A stretch of 36,367 nt of DNA, from the NCBI GenBank assembly GCA_013911165.1, contig JACETR010000023.1, positions 1-36,367 of the forward strand, read 5' to 3'. The position numbers and the translations under genes are program-made. The DNA comes from Planctomycetota bacterium (GTDB lineage: Bacteria > Planctomycetota > UBA8108 > UBA1146). Of this stretch, positions 23,515-34,022 are shown piece after piece; positions within the stretch are counted from its first letter, which is position 1; every line of letters begins with the position of its first letter. The notes under the pieces are model-generated. The model worked only from the letters and a program-made list of their open reading frames with translations. It did not search any database and was not told the DNA's origin.

Positions 23515-24246
23515 TCAGCCATTTTCAGCGTACCGGGTGGGATCCTTGACTCCGGCTTCTTCAAATCCTCTTTTTCGCAGACCACAGGAGTCGCAGATTC
23601 CACAGGCTGAGCCATCCTCAGCAGGGGCATAGCAGGAATGGGTCAGAGAGAGATCGAAATTCAGTTCTGTCGCCTTGAGGACGATGTCTGCCTTGCTCAT
23701 CTGTGCGAGGGGAGCCTGCAGACGCCAATAGGGCTCACCTTGCTCATCGGCCCCGGAGCCGTCACGGGTTCCGAGGTGAATCGTACGCAGGAATGCCTCG
23801 AGAAATTCTGGGCGACAGTCCGGGTACCCGCTGTAATCCAGGGAATTGACCCCGATCCAGATGTCTCGTACTCCCCTGGCTTCCGCCGCTGCTACTGCGA
23901 GTGAGAGAAAAACGAGATTTCTGGCAGGAACGTAGGTGCTGGGAATGTGATCACGGTTCTGCGCTCCATCTCCGGGTTCGGGAGGGATTTCCCCTTCACC
24001 GAGGAGCGCAGATCCGCCGATGGCTGAATAGGGAAGATCCAGGATTAGCGGCTCGGGCAGCTCCAATGCCTCAGCCACACGGGTGACACATTCCAACTCC
24101 ACTTCATGGCGTTGGCCGTAACGGAATGCGAGTGGGAGAGGTCTGTATCCCTGATCTTTGGCGATCGCCAGAACGGTGGACGAATCGAGTCCGCCACTGG
24201 CCAGTGCAATCGAATCACAGTCGGATAAGGCTGGAGGAATCGCCAT
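23515..24246 (-). CDS. queC: 7-cyano-7-deazaguanine (preQ0) synthase QueC
   Basis: About 243 residues. ATP-dependent conversion of 7-carboxy-7-deazaguanine to preQ0 for queuosine in tRNA (or deazaguanine in DNA). The PP-loop SGGLDSST (17-24), RYGQRHxxEL, YVPARN and GVNSLDYSGYPDCRPEF are canonical, and the C-terminal zinc site is SCY...CGICDSC. I chose ATG 24246 because AGGAG lies eight bases upstream and the protein then matches the family start; the frame is open to 24348 but that extension overlaps the divergent promoter region. It is divergent from the GT4 gene with 101 bases between starts. No other queuosine gene is present in the window. Confidence 0.96.
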   Translation of the reverse strand: MAIPPALSDCDSIALASGGLDSSTVLAIAKDQGYRPLPLAFRYGQRHEVELECVTRVAEALELPEPLILDLPYSAIGGSALLGEGEIPPEPGDGAQNRDHIPSTYVPARNLVFLSLAVAAAEARGVRDIWIGVNSLDYSGYPDCRPEFLEAFLRTIHLGTRDGSGADEQGEPYWRLQAPLAQMSKADIVLKATELNFDLSLTHSCYAPAEDGSACGICDSCGLRKRGFEEAGVKDPTRYAENG

Positions 24247-24347
24247 CGGTGGATCTCCTGTTGGTCGAAAGGGTTTCTGTCGTATATCCTGACCTTTGTC
24301 GGGGAACAAGTCCCGGCTCATGGGATCTGCAGAGTCAGGGGGATTCA
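24247..24347. promoter_or_regulatory. Divergent promoter region between queC and GT4
   Basis: This 101-base gap must drive both genes. A TATATC (plus) / GATATA (minus) element near its middle could serve as a -10 in either direction, with weak -35 hexamers TTGGTC (plus, 16-base spacer) and TTGTTC (minus). I looked for the H-type pseudoknot of a preQ1 riboswitch ahead of queC and did not see it. Confidence 0.35.
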
Positions 24348-25397
24348 ATGCGCTTGTTGGTCGTTTCCGGTCGACTGGATTGGTCTGTCCCCACTACCTA
24401 TGCCCTCAGCATGGTTCGCGGGCTTCTCCAGAGAGGTCACGAGATCCAAATGGTTTGCAGGGGAGGTGTGTTCATGCCTCTCTTTCGTTCGCTGGGCATC
24501 GAGGTCTACGAAAACCCGTCATCATGGTTGGCTCGCAGGAAAATGCAGGGTTTCTTCCAGGAGTTTGACCCGCATTTGATCCATGCGACCGGAGGGCCCG
24601 GTTCACTTCGAATCAGCAATCGTCTTTCGACAGGACTCGATACTCCCTTCGTGCACACGGTTCACTCATGGCTGCGCTCGGAACGATCTGCCCGTTCGAC
24701 CCGCTCAGCTGCAGCGGTGGTGGTCGTCAATCAGGATTTGCGTGAGCATCTGGTGAATGAATTGGGAATCGTCAAAGACAAGATTCGGGTGATCCCTTAC
24801 GGGATTGAAGTGGCGAATAGCGATCATGAACCCAAAGGGTTTTCGGGGATTCCTGTGATCGGAACTGTGGGGCGGTTGGAAAAAGGTCGCCGCCTTGATG
24901 ATTTCATCGAAGCCGCTGCAATCCTGAGAAAAACCAGTGGCGACAAAATGTTCACAATCCTGGGTGAGGGGCCCGACGAAACCCGGTTGCGGGGATTCAG
25001 CAAATCCCTGGACATGGATGGAGTGCTGACCTTTGCGGCCCCTCCTGCCGACCCGGATTCTGTCTATCGGGCTGTCGATCTGCTGATGCTGGTGAGCGAT
25101 TGGGGTGGCTCAGGTTTGCATCTTCTCGAGGGTCTGGCGAGGGGAGTTCCGACGATTGCGACCGGAGGAGGAGAAATCCTCTCTCTCTTGGGAGAGGAGG
25201 GGATCTGTACCCTCGTCAAACCCGGGGACCCCGAGGCTCTGGCGGAAGCGGGCAGGGAGTTGCTCGCTGATCCCGAGAAGGCACAGCGTCAAGCCAGCAA
25301 GGGGATTGAGCATGTCCGTGAGCACTTTCCCATGAGAACGATGCTCGACAAGCTGGAAGCCCTTCATGAAAACCTGAGCACACAGTCAACCTCTTGA
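24348..25397 (+). CDS. Glycosyltransferase family 4 (GT-B fold)
   Basis: 349 residues. The N-terminal half has the acceptor-domain pattern (LLVVSGRLDWSVPTTYALSMVRGLLQRGHEI), and the C-terminal half the donor domain: VIGTVGRLEKGR, FTILGEGPDETRLR, then GLHLLEGLARGVPTIATGGGE, corresponding to the E-x7-E region (Glu-Gly-Leu and the last Glu). It probably adds a sugar from a nucleotide donor to an envelope glycolipid on the cytoplasmic face. ATG 24348 was chosen because a G-rich AGGGGGA lies five bases upstream and the residues after it start the fold; the frame stays open upstream but without family similarity. Located beside the LPS gene kdsB. The specific linkage is unknown. Confidence 0.92.
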   Translation: MRLLVVSGRLDWSVPTTYALSMVRGLLQRGHEIQMVCRGGVFMPLFRSLGIEVYENPSSWLARRKMQGFFQEFDPHLIHATGGPGSLRISNRLSTGLDTPFVHTVHSWLRSERSARSTRSAAAVVVVNQDLREHLVNELGIVKDKIRVIPYGIEVANSDHEPKGFSGIPVIGTVGRLEKGRRLDDFIEAAAILRKTSGDKMFTILGEGPDETRLRGFSKSLDMDGVLTFAAPPADPDSVYRAVDLLMLVSDWGGSGLHLLEGLARGVPTIATGGGEILSLLGEEGICTLVKPGDPEALAEAGRELLADPEKAQRQASKGIEHVREHFPMRTMLDKLEALHENLSTQSTS

Positions 25398-25461
25398 GAG
25401 TTTGACCTCATGAGGGGGCGGACTTCTCGAACCAGATCATGGCTGACACGGAGTTGGTGGC

Positions 25462-25488
25462 TGGACACGACAGGTCCGGCGATTTAAT
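25462..25488 (+). promoter_or_regulatory. Promoter for kdsB, probably giving a leaderless transcript
   Basis: TGGACA (25462-25467, 5 of 6 match to TTGACA) and TTTAAT (25483-25488, 5 of 6 match to TATAAT) are separated by 15 bases, slightly short. Start of transcription would be near 25495, two bases before the kdsB ATG at 25497. No Shine-Dalgarno sequence is present ahead of that ATG, which agrees with a leaderless or almost leaderless message. Confidence 0.45.
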
Positions 25489-25496
25489 TTGCTTCG

Positions 25497-26267
25497 ATGC
25501 CACGCGTAATTGTCATTCCTGCCCGAATCGCCTCCAGCAGATTGCCGGGGAAGATGCTGCTCGACCGAACCGGTTGGCCGCTGATCCGCCATGTACATGA
25601 AGTGTGCAAATCTGTTCCGGGAGTCACCCGGGTCGTGGTCGCCTCCGATGGTCCTGAAATCGGTGATGTGGTTCGCGAGTTTGGTGGCGAGGTGGTGGAA
25701 ACTTCACCCGATCTGGCGAGCGGAACCGATCGTGTGGCCCAGGCGTGCCAGCTGTTGGACCTCCCTGGGAACACCAGCGTGGTGAATGTTCAGGGTGATG
25801 AGCCCGATCTTGATCCGGATCACGTCCTCAAGCTTTTTGACTTGCTTGAGTCGGAGCCGGAATGCAGTGCTGCCACGCTGGTGGCGCGCCACACCGACCC
25901 CGATTCCGAAGGTCAATTCAGGGATCCCAATCGGGTAAAGGTGGTCCTCGACGACCGGGGACGAGCCCGATTTTTCAGCCGCGAACCGATCCCTCACAGT
26001 GAGCCGGGGAAGATTCCGGCGCAGGGGTGGCTCCAGCACATTGGAATTTACGGTTTCAGGCCCTCCTCGCTGAAAAAATTTACGTCCCTGCCAGTGGGCA
26101 AATTGGAGTCCCAGGAACGGCTGGAACAACTCAGATTGCTGGAATTTGGCCATGAAATCGCAGTTGGGGAGGTTTCAGGGGCTTCTCCGGGGATTGATAC
26201 TGAAGAAGATTATCAACGATTCGTGGAGAAGACGCTCAGGATGCGGGAAGATGCAGGGAGTGACTGA
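25497..26267 (+). CDS. kdsB: 3-deoxy-manno-octulosonate cytidylyltransferase (CMP-Kdo synthetase)
   Basis: 256 residues. Activates Kdo with CTP to CMP-Kdo for the LPS inner core. Clear motifs: VIPARIASSRLPGKML, VVVASDGPEI, SGTDRVAQA, NVQGDEPDL, HIGIYGFR, LESQERLEQLRLLEFG and the terminal GIDTEEDYQRF. Its presence implies an LPS-containing outer membrane. ATG 25497 begins exactly at the family start. The gene is followed after 183 bases by pyrG, whose product makes the CTP substrate. The ribosome site is missing, see the promoter entry. Assignment is secure. Confidence 0.96.
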   Translation: MPRVIVIPARIASSRLPGKMLLDRTGWPLIRHVHEVCKSVPGVTRVVVASDGPEIGDVVREFGGEVVETSPDLASGTDRVAQACQLLDLPGNTSVVNVQGDEPDLDPDHVLKLFDLLESEPECSAATLVARHTDPDSEGQFRDPNRVKVVLDDRGRARFFSREPIPHSEPGKIPAQGWLQHIGIYGFRPSSLKKFTSLPVGKLESQERLEQLRLLEFGHEIAVGEVSGASPGIDTEEDYQRFVEKTLRMREDAGSD

Positions 26268-26405
26268 TCCGTGTGGCAGATCAATTCTGTCCGGTGACGG
26301 TAATTCCAGTAGCCAATTTCTGTCGTCAACTCGACTGATGAGTGGCCTCTGGATTTGATGTTGTGAGAAGAAGCTTCTGGCAGTGGGAGTCGAAGTTTTT
26401 GTTAG

Positions 26406-28485
<2,080 letters not shown>

Positions 28486-28496
28486 TCCGGAGCATC

Positions 28497-30161
28497 ATGA
28501 CCAAGCCGCGACGGGTCCTAATCACCGCTGCACTTCCCTACGCCAATAACCATCCCCATCTGGGTCATGTCGCTGGAGTGTATCTGCCGGCGGATACCTA
28601 CAACCGGTACCTGCGACTCAAAGGTGTGGAAACAGTTTTCATTTGTGGAAGTGATGATCACGGTGTTCCCGTGACCATCTCTGCACAAAATGAAAACAGT
28701 ACCCCTGAAGAAGTGGTTTCCCGCTACAGGGGGATTCAGGAAAAAGTCTTTGGCTCTTTGGGAATCTCCTTTGACCACTACAGCGGGACTTCCACCTGTG
28801 AAGGCCATGCGGAACTCTCCCAGGAATTTTTTAGCAAGATTCTTGAGCGTGGAGACATCGAAGAGAAAGTGACCCAGCAATTCTTCTGTGATCCCTGTCA
28901 GCGATTTCTGCCTGACAGGTACGTGGAGGGAACCTGCCCACACTGTGGTGCAGAAGGTGCACGGGGTGATCAGTGTGATGCCTGTGGAAAGTCTTACGAA
29001 CAGGAAGAACTGAAAGACCCGGAATGTGCAGTATGCAAAGGGACACCCCAGATCGTTCCCACCCGCCATTGGTTCTTCAGACTGGATCGCTACGAAGAAC
29101 GTCTGGAAGAATGGCTCAAATCCTGTGAGGGCTGGCGTGACAATGTCAGAAACTTTGCCAGGGGAATCGTTCGGGAAGGGCTGCCGGCAAGATCGATCAC
29201 CCGCGACCTGGAGTGGGGAGTGCCTGTTCCTCTGGAGCAGGCGAAGGACAAGGTTCTCTATGTCTGGTTCGATGCACCGATCGGCTATATCTCCTTCACA
29301 AGAGAGCATTTTGTGAATCAGGGGAATCCAGACGGATGGAAAGACTGGTGGGTCGATCCGGATGTGGAGTTGGTCCACTTCCTTGGTAAAGACAACATCA
29401 TCTTCCATGCGGTGATCTGGCCCGCCATGTTGATGGGGCAGGGGGAGTACCACTTGCCCACTTCGATTCCGGCTAACGAATATCTCAACTTCAAGGGCGA
29501 GAAGTTCTCAAAATCCAGAGGAGTCGGGGTCACTGCCGAAGAGATCCTGGAGCGGTTTGATGCGGATCGTGTTCGTTACTACCTGACTGCGGTGGCTCCT
29601 GAGGGGAAAGATACCTCCTTTACCTGGGAGGACTTTATCCAACGTAACAACGATGAACTTTCGGATGTTGTCGGAAACTTCGCACACAGAATGTTGACCT
29701 TTACGGCGAAGAACTTTGATTCCAAAGTTCCAATGAATGCTGCGGATTCCCAGTTGAGAGAGGAAATCCTCTCAGTGATCAGGGAAGCCCGAGAAAAATG
29801 GGATGAATCCCTCGGTAGGCAGAAATTCAGGGATGCCCTCGACAGGGTTTTGACTCTGGCGCGTCATGGGAACAGGCTCTTCGACCAGGCAGAACCGTGG
29901 AAGAGTCGTAAAGAGGATTTGGATCGTTGCGGTGCGGATCTGGCGGCTCTTCTCGAAGTGGTTCATGCCATCGGGGTTTTGTTGAGCCCATTCCTGCCGA
30001 CCACCTCAGAGAAGCTGTTATCAGCCTTTTCTCTCTGTGCCCCTGAACCGGCAGAGGTGTTGAAATCACTGGGTGAGTGTGAAGTGCTGACCGCTGGAGG
30101 AGAGCTTTCCCCTCCAGGTATCGTCTATCCACGTTTGGAACTGGAAGAGGATCAGGCCTGA
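28497..30161 (+). CDS. metG: Methionyl-tRNA synthetase
   Basis: 554 residues. Charges tRNA-Met. Class I signatures HLGH (21-24) and KFSKS (336-340) are present. The connective domain carries four CxxC pairs (CDPC, CPHC, CDAC, CAVC), so two zinc knuckles as in the E. coli-type enzyme, followed by WFDAPIGYISF and an anticodon-binding helical domain. There is no C-terminal EMAP-type tRNA-binding domain, so dimerisation through that domain is not expected. ATG 28497 has GGAG four bases upstream; GTG 28482 overlapping the previous stop is a weaker alternative. The 3' end overlaps the convergent ChaN-like gene by ten bases. Confidence 0.97.
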   Translation: MTKPRRVLITAALPYANNHPHLGHVAGVYLPADTYNRYLRLKGVETVFICGSDDHGVPVTISAQNENSTPEEVVSRYRGIQEKVFGSLGISFDHYSGTSTCEGHAELSQEFFSKILERGDIEEKVTQQFFCDPCQRFLPDRYVEGTCPHCGAEGARGDQCDACGKSYEQEELKDPECAVCKGTPQIVPTRHWFFRLDRYEERLEEWLKSCEGWRDNVRNFARGIVREGLPARSITRDLEWGVPVPLEQAKDKVLYVWFDAPIGYISFTREHFVNQGNPDGWKDWWVDPDVELVHFLGKDNIIFHAVIWPAMLMGQGEYHLPTSIPANEYLNFKGEKFSKSRGVGVTAEEILERFDADRVRYYLTAVAPEGKDTSFTWEDFIQRNNDELSDVVGNFAHRMLTFTAKNFDSKVPMNAADSQLREEILSVIREAREKWDESLGRQKFRDALDRVLTLARHGNRLFDQAEPWKSRKEDLDRCGADLAALLEVVHAIGVLLSPFLPTTSEKLLSAFSLCAPEPAEVLKSLGECEVLTAGGELSPPGIVYPRLELEEDQA

Positions 30162-31783
30162 TCCGCGACTTTCGCCAGCCAGTGGCCAAAGAGTCTTTCT
30201 CCAGATCCGCTGACGGCGAGGGATTCCGAAAATAATTCCCGGACTTCCCTCCTCGACAGTTTTCCAGACATGAGTGCTTCATAGACCCAGTTCCCCAAAA
30301 GATATCCGATCAGGTGTCCTGTTCCTGATACCACTTCTTCACTGGCACCCTCGGGCAGAAACTCTGTGGATTCAGAGCTATTGCCCTGATCGAGGAAGCG
30401 CTGGGTTGCCAGAAGCGACTCGCGGGTTTCTGCATGAAAGGGATGAGTCAGACCGGAATCGAGATCTTCAAGTACTCGCCGTATCTCTGAAGATCCCAAC
30501 GGTTTCCTGTTGTGATCCATGACCTTGGTCCCCAGGAAGCCCAGGCATTCACGAATGGTGATTTCGTAAAAGAGGTCATTAGGTCTGGAATCCTTGAGTG
30601 AGTCACCACACATGACGAAGTTGATGTGGTGAGAAGCTTCTTCTGCAGCGTGCCTCATCGAAAGATTTCCCAAAAAGATAATTCGTTGCCTGGGAAGGTA
30701 ACAGGATTCTTCCCGCTCATATTGTTGTTGAACGACCTCGATCTCTTCGGGTGTCAGTTTCCTCTCACCAGAAAGATGGTCGAGCAGGTCCAGGTTCCTG
30801 CTGGTGTAGACACTGAAGTCCTGAAACTGATCGGGCGACACTTCGAGAAACTCGCAGATGGTCTCAATGATCAGCCAGATTTGATCATTCATGACAGAGG
30901 AGGAGATGGTCGGCGGTGATTCGAGACCGATGGACTCTTCCAGTTCTGACTCGTTGGAGTACCAGTTCAAAGCAGACTGGATTTTGACCAGAGGGGTCGT
31001 CCCCAAAAAACAGAAGTTGCCATCATCAAGGCGAACCGTTGAAACCGTTTGCTCCAGACCCGACTCCGCCAGTTGCCAATAAATTTGATCGACATTCTGG
31101 TAGAGGATGGTCGAAGTGGCAGGCTCTCTTCCCAACGATTTGAGAACAAGTTCCACCTCGCGAGGGAGATGTTCGGGAGCCATATGCAAATCTCCGAATG
31201 AGACAATCAGAGTTGTATCCGGGTGCTCTCTCAAAACTTCGACGATTCGCATGGCCGCGATGCGGTCTCTGGCTGCGAAAGACTTTCCGACGATCTTTTC
31301 GTGGGAGTTGAGTGCGACGATGGGAATATCACGATCCCTGAAGTACTGCATTTGCATGCCGAAATTGCGCCATGGGAAGCCCCATTTTGAATTCCAGTCC
31401 GTTTTTGTCAGCAGTTCATTGTCGTCGATGTTTTTTGCGAACCATTCCTCGAGGTGAGGTTGATCGTCGATGTGAAATGCTTCCGTACAAAAAATCAGTT
31501 TTCGATTTTCAGAGAGAAGATGACTGGCTAGTCGAAGGGGAGTTTTCTGGGACTCCCTCAAAGTGTGGTAGTCACCCACGTAGATGATTCTCGAATCAGA
31601 AGCGGATTGAACCAGATCGGAAAACTTTGCAGGTGCAAACTCCTGCGCAGTACACCTTTGATAGACCTCCTCGATTTCGTCCAGTTCTCCACTGTTCCAG
31701 CCGATCTCCTCTTTTGTACTTTCTGCAAGTTCACGCTGGATTTTCAGCAGTCGTGATCGGGGAGATTCATGAGACTGGTTCAA
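30152..31783 (-). CDS. ChaN-like (haem-binding uptake/TIKI fold) protein with an extra C-terminal half
   Basis: 543 residues. The ChaN-type domain covers about 60-265: RIIYVGDYHTLRESQ (with the conserved Gly-x-x-His pattern), KLIFCTEAFHIDDQPHLEEWF, and VSFGDLHMAPEHLP. ChaN proteins bind haem or act as TIKI-type metalloproteases. No signal peptide or lipobox is seen, so this copy is probably cytoplasmic. The remaining 280 residues include a second alpha/beta-like segment (RQRIIFLGNLSMRHAAEEASHHINFVMCGDS) whose identity I do not recognise. It starts with TTG 31783, overlapping the mobA-like stop (TTGA), with GGAGG nine bases upstream. It overlaps the end of metG. Biological role unknown. Confidence 0.78.
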   Translation of the reverse strand: MNQSHESPRSRLLKIQRELAESTKEEIGWNSGELDEIEEVYQRCTAQEFAPAKFSDLVQSASDSRIIYVGDYHTLRESQKTPLRLASHLLSENRKLIFCTEAFHIDDQPHLEEWFAKNIDDNELLTKTDWNSKWGFPWRNFGMQMQYFRDRDIPIVALNSHEKIVGKSFAARDRIAAMRIVEVLREHPDTTLIVSFGDLHMAPEHLPREVELVLKSLGREPATSTILYQNVDQIYWQLAESGLEQTVSTVRLDDGNFCFLGTTPLVKIQSALNWYSNESELEESIGLESPPTISSSVMNDQIWLIIETICEFLEVSPDQFQDFSVYTSRNLDLLDHLSGERKLTPEEIEVVQQQYEREESCYLPRQRIIFLGNLSMRHAAEEASHHINFVMCGDSLKDSRPNDLFYEITIRECLGFLGTKVMDHNRKPLGSSEIRRVLEDLDSGLTHPFHAETRESLLATQRFLDQGNSSESTEFLPEGASEEVVSGTGHLIGYLLGNWVYEALMSGKLSRREVRELFSESLAVSGSGERLFGHWLAKVADQA

Positions 31784-32406
31784 CTTGCACTGCCTCCCTG
31801 ATCGAGGTCACCGGGCTCATTCAAGTTTTTGAAAGGAGCTGAAGAGTCCACTTCAGGGAAATCCTTTGGCCAGGACAGCTGTAGAAAAGGAGCTCTCCTC
31901 ACCCATGCAAGCAGTGCAAGGTCGCCGTCCTGTGGAGTGGCGAAATCGAGAGCGGTCGGATCCCAGACTGCGGCGAGGGGCTGGGGGCGATCGTCATCCA
32001 CCGCGATGACAGAGGTCCCCGGAGTGTGCGCTGCACAGAGCTTGCGGATCAGAGTGGGGGACAGTTCCGGAAGATCCACTGCAACAACAAAGACGGGAGC
32101 CTGAACCGTCGACATAAGATTTTCGAGGACTTGATGAAGAGAGGTCGCCTCCGTGGGGTCCTGAATCACCGCGTGCCAGGGTAATCCGGAGATCGCTTCA
32201 GGGACATCGGCTGATTTGACGGAGACGCAAACCCTGTCAAAGAGTGGCGATACCGTTTGGTGGATTCGCTCGATCAGAAGCTTGCCTTCATATTCGAGGA
32301 GTGCTTTCGGTCCTCCCATGCGCTTTCCCGCTCCTCCTGCGAGGACGACGCAATCCGAGACTTCATGAATACGATCGGTACCATTCGTGTTCGGCGGCTG
32401 ATTCAA
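31780..32406 (-). CDS. mobA: MobA-like molybdenum cofactor guanylyltransferase
   Basis: 208 residues. The nucleotidyltransferase loop LAGGAGKRMGGPKA lies at 22-35, followed by VAVDLPELSP (metal-binding Asp), DDDRPQPLAAVW and NLNEPGDL, the normal MobA order. MobA joins GMP to molybdopterin; such cofactors are used, for example, by selenocysteine formate dehydrogenases, though none is in the window. Other MobA-like transferases act on different nucleotides, so the exact reaction is not certain. It begins with TTG 32406 after a GGGGGA five bases upstream, and overlaps the ChaN-like gene by four bases. No other cofactor gene is adjacent, which is unusual. Confidence 0.82.
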   Translation of the reverse strand: MNQPPNTNGTDRIHEVSDCVVLAGGAGKRMGGPKALLEYEGKLLIERIHQTVSPLFDRVCVSVKSADVPEAISGLPWHAVIQDPTEATSLHQVLENLMSTVQAPVFVVAVDLPELSPTLIRKLCAAHTPGTSVIAVDDDRPQPLAAVWDPTALDFATPQDGDLALLAWVRRAPFLQLSWPKDFPEVDSSAPFKNLNEPGDLDQGGSAS

Positions 32407-32475
32407 AATATCCCCCTGATCTGCAACAGGGTATAGGGCTACACCGTGTGATCAAGATTCACCCGGGAAAAGCGA

Positions 32476-33234
32476 CTATTGTCTGGACCAGCGGTCCAGT
32501 TGGCGAAGGCTTGCTCGCAGATCCTTGGGAAGGGGGGCTTCAATCTCAGTGGTCTCGCCGTTACGGGGGTGACGGAAGACGATCTTTGAAGCGTGCAGCC
32601 CCAGCCTAGAAAGCAATGGGCGCTCTTCCTCGCCACGACCAGGCTTGTAGGATCGCTTGTAGGTTGAGAGCAGCAGTGGCGACCCCGATCCATAGACCGG
32701 GTCAGAGCAACAGGGTGAACCCAGTTGCGCCATCGTCAGTCGTACCTGATGAGTTCTGCCAGTTTTCGGCCGGACTTCCACCCAGGAGTGGTGATCGTAT
32801 GCCTTCTGCAGGTCAAATGCGGATTCACATTCCTTGCCCTGGCGACAGATCCTCATCGTTCCTGGCTTTCCCGGGTGTTCTTCGACATGAAAGGTGAGGT
32901 CCCCCCGGGTCGGTTCGGGAAGCCCTTCAACCAGAGTGTGGTAGGTCTTCTGTGTCGTTCGATCCATGAACTGTTGACGCAGTGCTGCCTGCGCTTCTCC
33001 GTGACGTGCAAACAGGATGACGCCGGTCGTGTCCTTGTCGAGACGATGGACCACATGAGGACGGGGAGAATCGGGATCATCGGTTTTCCAGAGATCCCAC
33101 AGGAGATCGATCAGGCATTTTTTGTCGGGGTCCCAGCGCTCACTGACACTGCTCACTCCAGCGGGTTTGTTGACGGCAACAAAATCTTCATCCGAATGGA
33201 GAAGGGTGAGCTCTGCCGTTTTTCGGCGGCTCAA
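32476..33234 (-). CDS. RluA-family RNA pseudouridine synthase
   Basis: 252 residues. Converts uridine to pseudouridine in rRNA or tRNA. VNKPAGVSS, HRLDKDTTGVILFAR with catalytic Asp66 in HRLD (63-66), and RPKTGRTHQVRLTMA are all conserved. There is no S4 RNA-binding domain at the N terminus, as in RluA and TruC rather than RluC or RluD, so the target may be a tRNA or a single rRNA site. The TTG start at 33234 overlaps the stop of the upstream gene (TTGA), with AAGGA eight bases upstream. The last codons contain a perfect hairpin. Confidence 0.93.
   Translation of the reverse strand: MSRRKTAELTLLHSDEDFVAVNKPAGVSSVSERWDPDKKCLIDLLWDLWKTDDPDSPRPHVVHRLDKDTTGVILFARHGEAQAALRQQFMDRTTQKTYHTLVEGLPEPTRGDLTFHVEEHPGKPGTMRICRQGKECESAFDLQKAYDHHSWVEVRPKTGRTHQVRLTMAQLGSPCCSDPVYGSGSPLLLSTYKRSYKPGRGEEERPLLSRLGLHASKIVFRHPRNGETTEIEAPLPKDLRASLRQLDRWSRQ
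32483..32499 (-). repeat. Perfect hairpin in the final codons of the pseudouridine synthase gene
   Basis: CTGGACC (32483-32489) and GGTCCAG (32493-32499) pair around a three-base loop, encoding the last residues LDRW. The following minus-strand sequence reaches TTTT only about 15 bases later, so this is a weak terminator candidate before the mobA-like gene. Confidence 0.35.
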
Positions 33235-34022
33235 GTCTGTTGTTCCTTGCCAGGAAGTCTTTGAGCAGCGATTTGCAGTTGCTGGACTCCGATCAGAGCT
33301 TCATCCCGGCCAGCATCTTCGCGATCTATCTGTTTGGAGAATGCTCCCATCGCTTCCAGGAATCGATCGTAGGAGGTGCTGTCTCCGTTTCTCCAGCGAG
33401 CGAACTCCAGCCACCCGGAAGCGATATTGACGGAGAAACTGGAATCGGGACCGACCGTCTCAGGAGCACCGTTTTCACGGGCATCGTCCTTGGCGGCATC
33501 GAGGGCGGACTGGAATGATTCACAGGCGAGTCCCCAGCGTCCCAGTCCTGCGTTGTGAACTCCCTCTGCCCACCATGCCATACTCAATGCGACAGCTCCC
33601 TTTTCGAGTTGCTCACGCCAGCGAATACAATCCTGTGCGCAGCGAAACCCCTCCTCGAAATGTCGCTTTTCACGGATTTCGTCGTCGTCCACCCAACAGG
33701 GAGCAAGGTCCGCTGCCAGGTTGTAGGAAAGGATATTGGCTCCTTCGAGGCGGAGGCGCGCCTGTTCCGGTTCGTCATCGATGGTGGACTGGTGATGGAA
33801 CTCATCGATGGCGGCCCTGGAGATGGTAATGACGTCATCAAGGTTTCGGGCGAGGTCTTGTCCCCGAGAGATTCTTTGGCTCGACATTAGGAAAAGAGCA
33901 CGCCTTTCGAGAAGTTCAGTTCTCGAAGTGATGGATGTCACCAACGCCTCTGCTCCGTCGGATTCGAAGATATCCTTGAGAACAGGCCAATTCTCTTCGT
34001 AGGGGTTCGGCTGAGAGTTCAC
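33231..34022 (-). CDS. Hypothetical alpha-helical protein
   Basis: 263 residues, no family recognised. It is almost entirely helical in character, with regularly spaced aromatic and small residues (for example ALSMAWWAEGVHNAGLGRW, NIASGWLEFARWRNGDS) that recall TPR-like helical hairpins but without a clear TPR consensus. No signal peptide, membrane segment or Cys cluster is visible. It starts with GTG 34022, overlapping the stop of the metzincin-like gene by four bases, and its own stop overlaps the pseudouridine synthase start. It may be an accessory protein of the protease operon; there is no direct evidence. Confidence 0.7.
   Translation of the reverse strand: MNSQPNPYEENWPVLKDIFESDGAEALVTSITSRTELLERRALFLMSSQRISRGQDLARNLDDVITISRAAIDEFHHQSTIDDEPEQARLRLEGANILSYNLAADLAPCWVDDDEIREKRHFEEGFRCAQDCIRWREQLEKGAVALSMAWWAEGVHNAGLGRWGLACESFQSALDAAKDDARENGAPETVGPDSSFSVNIASGWLEFARWRNGDSTSYDRFLEAMGAFSKQIDREDAGRDEALIGVQQLQIAAQRLPGKEQQT

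Noticed and set aside
24247..24347. preQ1 riboswitch upstream of queC
   Set aside because: No recognisable pseudoknot sequence in the short leader.
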